DNA of 43,131 bases from Bryobacterales bacterium (lineage in GTDB: Bacteria; Acidobacteriota; Terriglobia; Bryobacterales; Bryobacteraceae): contig PMKM01000024.1 of assembly GCA_003157745.1 (NCBI GenBank), positions 27,504 through 70,634 of the forward strand, given 5' to 3'. Within the stretch, counting starts at the first letter, position 1, and every line of letters begins with the position of its first letter. Both the position numbers and the translations under genes were made by a program. Under the pieces are notes generated by a model that was not told the origin of the DNA, did no database searches, and was given only the letters and a program-made list of their open reading frames with translations. Below are positions 40,832-43,131 of the stretch, piece after piece.

Positions 40832-43131
40832 TCAGTCGACGGCCTTGGCGGTGCCTGTGATCTTGAGGCTTCCGGTGACCGCGGTGGTCGAGGATGCGGC
40901 CAGCGGGCCGGTGTAACCTGGCTGCGCGCCGCCGGCCGAGACGACTAGCGTGCCGGGCTCGGCGAGATGAGTCCCATCGCCTTGGACGGTCGAAAGCTGG
41001 CGCGGCGCGAGGGTGAAATTGACGACGCGCGATTCGCCGGGGTGCAAGGAAACGCGGGTAAAGCCCTGGAGCGAGATGAGCGGCGCGGGCACGGCCGCAC
41101 CGATGTGTTTCACGTAGAGTTGGACCACTTCCTCACCAGTGGTCTGGCTGGTGTTTTGCACCTCGACCGACACGGCGACGGGCTCGCCCGAGCGCGCGGC
41201 TGCGGGTAAGTGCAGGTTGCGATAAGAGAAGCTCGAGTAACTCAGGCCATAACCAAAGGGAAAGAGCGGCTCGCCGGTGAAGTAGCGATAGGTGCGGCCC
41301 GCCATGCGGTAATCGGTGAAGTCGGGGAGTTGGTCGGCGGAGCGATAGAAGGTGACGGGCAGCCGGCCGGCCGGGTTGCAATCGCCGAAGAGGACGTCGG
41401 CGATGGCATCGCCGCCGGCCTGGCCGGGGTACCAGGCTTCCACGATGGCGGGGACGTGGTCGCGCGCCCAAGTGACGGCCAGCGCGCTGCCGTTGAGTAA
41501 CACCAACACGACCGGCTTGCCGAGGGCGACGATGTCCTCCATCAGCTTCTGCTGCGCGGCGGGCAGACCGATATCGACGCGGTCGCCACCTTTGAAGCCT
41601 TCCACGGACACGGGCATTTCTTCACCTTCGAGGCGCGGCGAAAGCCCAAGTGCCAGCACTACGGCATCGGCCTGGCGCGCGGCTTTGAGTGCTTGCTCCC
41701 GTTCGGCGCCGGCGGGGTGAGACCACAGCAGGCGAATCCGCGCGTCGCCCAGATACTGGTGATAATCGACGCGAATGGGATATGGCTTGCCGGCTTCGAG
41801 ATCGACGGCCGCGTAACCGTAACCGGCGTCATGCGCGAAGTTGCGGCTGGTGACCAGCTTTCCGTCGAGGTAGATCTCAAATGCGTTCCTGCCAAAGGCG
41901 CCGAGATAGTACGTGCCGGAAACGGGAGCGCGCAGGAAGCCGGTCCAGCGGACGCCAAAATCGCCGTCCTTCAAAGTGGGGCGGGGGGCTTTGTCCCACC
42001 AGTTGAAATCGACTCGAGCGTCGGTGCGCGTGAACAGCGGTTGCAGGAGCTTTGGGGCCGGGCCGGAGGTGTCCACCTCGGGTGGCCAGGTTTGCGTGCG
42101 CACGAGATACCGCTTGCCATCGAAACTGTTGGACGCGTAATACTCGGCCTGCAGCCCGTGAGTGCGGCCGGCGGCGGTTGTCGAAAGCGCCGACGACGGG
42201 ATGGCGTCGAAGCTGGGCATGTTGGCAACCAGGTCGCCGCCGCGCGCATAGAGCACGTTCGCGGAGGCGCCGAGCTTGCGGCGAATGGCGGTCAGCGGCG
42301 TGACCGGAGCGGCAGGCGTGCCGTTGTAATTACCCAGGAGCACGTCTTCGTTGTCGGCATTGGGACCGATCACGGCGATGGTCTTGAGCGTCTTTGCGAG
42401 CGGCAGGGCGTGGTTTTCGTTCTTCAAAAGCACGATCGACTTGCGGGCGGCCTCGAGCGCGAGCGCGCGGTGCGCGGCGCTGTCGTTCACGCTATAGGGA
42501 ATGCGCGCGTATTTGACCATGGAGGGCGGATCGAACATGCCGAGGCGGAAACGGATGGCGAGCAGGCGGCGCACGCTGGTATCGATTTCAGATTCCTTCA
42601 CCAGGCCGGAACGGACGGCGGGCAGCAGGTTCTGGTATTCGACGCCGCAATCGAGATCGGTGCCGGCGCGCAGTGCCACGGCCACGCCCTCCTGCGCGCC
42701 GGCGGCGAATTTGTGGGTGCGGGAGATGTCGTCGATGGCGCCGCAATCGGACACGACGTAGCCGGCGAAGCCCCAGCTATTCCGCAGGATGCCAGAGAGC
42801 AGGCGCGGATTGGCGCAGACGGGCTGGCCATCCACGCTGTTATAGGAGCACATCACGGAGCGCGCGCCGCCTTCTTTCACCGCGCTTTCGAATTGCGGCA
42901 GATAGGTATCGAACAAGTCGCGATCGTCGATCACGGCGTCGAAGACGTGGCGCTCGCTCTCCGGTCCGCTGTGCACGGCGTAGTGTTTGGGCGTGGCGAC
43001 AGCCTTCAGGTACTTGGGGTCGTCGCCCTGCAAGCCACGAACGAACTGGACCGCCATGCGGCCGGTGAGGTAGGGATCTTCGCCGTAGGTTTCCATGCCG
43101 CGTCCCCAGCGCGGGTCGCGGAAGAGGTTGA
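40832..43131 (-). CDS. Glycoside hydrolase family 3 with PA14 insert, 5' end cut by window edge
   Basis: The frame is open to the right edge, giving 766 codons; the first visible part reads NLFRDPRWGRGMETYGEDPY. The GH3 (alpha/beta)8 part has KHYAVHSGPE and the nucleophile Asp in GYVVSDCGAIDD. A PA14 domain (about 42150-41820, HGLQAEYYASNSFDGK to FGRNAFEIYLDGK) interrupts the second domain. A fibronectin III-like domain is at the C-terminus. VMCSYNSVDGQPVCANP is typical of the beta-xylosidase/glucosidase branch. PA14 usually binds glycans. The N-terminus with any signal peptide is outside the window. The enzyme likely releases sugars from plant or microbial polysaccharide. Confidence 0.93.
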   Translation of the reverse strand, partial: NLFRDPRWGRGMETYGEDPYLTGRMAVQFVRGLQGDDPKYLKAVATPKHYAVHSGPESERHVFDAVIDDRDLFDTYLPQFESAVKEGGARSVMCSYNSVDGQPVCANPRLLSGILRNSWGFAGYVVSDCGAIDDISRTHKFAAGAQEGVAVALRAGTDLDCGVEYQNLLPAVRSGLVKESEIDTSVRRLLAIRFRLGMFDPPSMVKYARIPYSVNDSAAHRALALEAARKSIVLLKNENHALPLAKTLKTIAVIGPNADNEDVLLGNYNGTPAAPVTPLTAIRRKLGASANVLYARGGDLVANMPSFDAIPSSALSTTAAGRTHGLQAEYYASNSFDGKRYLVRTQTWPPEVDTSGPAPKLLQPLFTRTDARVDFNWWDKAPRPTLKDGDFGVRWTGFLRAPVSGTYYLGAFGRNAFEIYLDGKLVTSRNFAHDAGYGYAAVDLEAGKPYPIRVDYHQYLGDARIRLLWSHPAGAEREQALKAARQADAVVLALGLSPRLEGEEMPVSVEGFKGGDRVDIGLPAAQQKLMEDIVALGKPVVLVLLNGSALAVTWARDHVPAIVEAWYPGQAGGDAIADVLFGDCNPAGRLPVTFYRSADQLPDFTDYRMAGRTYRYFTGEPLFPFGYGLSYSSFSYRNLHLPAAARSGEPVAVSVEVQNTSQTTGEEVVQLYVKHIGAAVPAPLISLQGFTRVSLHPGESRVVNFTLAPRQLSTVQGDGTHLAEPGTLVVSAGGAQPGYTGPLAASSTTAVTGSLKITGTAKAVD

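Noticed and set aside
1-43131. tRNA, rRNA, CRISPR array, insertion sequence, integrase or attachment site
   Set aside because: None was seen: no transposase or integrase frame, no regular spaced repeats, and no cloverleaf-type sequence noticed by eye.

Overview
The window is high-GC, tightly packed chromosomal DNA that looks like an acidobacterium, most plausibly of the Bryobacterales/Solibacteraceae group. The reasons are a PadR regulator overlapping an ADOP-type (acidobacterial duplicated orphan permease) gene, an alternative complex III plus caa3 oxidase operon, a secreted S53 peptidase with Ig-like repeats, and a dispersed repeat reading GAGCCGCGACC...GGGAGC that also sits in frame inside a gene. 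This placement is inference; no rRNA or tRNA gene is visible.

Layout. (1) 1-10.2 kb: a sigma-54-type activator (minus, cut by the left edge) diverges from a membrane-lipid block: a three-part MFS/PlsC/acyl-ACP-synthetase fusion, a giant DUF2339 membrane protein, a YwaF/TIGR02206 membrane protein and a ceramidase-like (CREST) protein. A related palindromic element lies in the divergent promoter and again before the ceramidase gene, so these genes may form one lipid-remodelling regulon. (2) 10.2-13.6 kb, minus strand: DUF2911 protein, RNase HI, DusB and an AI-2E/PerM permease, followed by a repeat-bearing intergenic region. (3) 14-19.1 kb: secreted S53 peptidase and a MrfA/YprA-type helicase. 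(4) 19-20.7 kb: a small accessory patch of apparently lower GC with an orphan gene whose end runs into the helicase, an antitoxin-like gene, and hicA-hicB. (5) 20.7-25 kb: GT-C-like membrane protein, a Thr-rich exported protein, an alpha/beta hydrolase lacking its nucleophile serine, and heme A synthase (ctaA). (6) 25-27.5 kb: padR, the collapsed remnant of an ADOP permease, a transglutaminase-like protein and a methyltransferase. (7) 27.5-28.4 kb: 900 bp without a convincing gene. (8) 28.4-40.8 kb: a 12-gene respiratory operon, actABCDEF, a small membrane protein, sco, then coxB-coxA-coxC-cox4. (9) From 40.8 kb to the right edge: a GH3 glycosidase on the minus strand, open at its 5' end.

Function. 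The respiratory operon encodes a quinol:cytochrome c oxidoreductase (ACIII) and an A2-type caa3 oxidase with a fused cytochrome c. The SCO protein would load CuA, and ctaA 4 kb away would supply heme A. Most genes in this operon overlap by 4-17 bases or are separated by a few bases, and three start at TTG codons fixed by strong AAGGAGG-like ribosome sites. Outside it, several genes have no Shine-Dalgarno sequence but a -10-like hexamer 6-7 bases before the ATG, which suggests leaderless transcripts.
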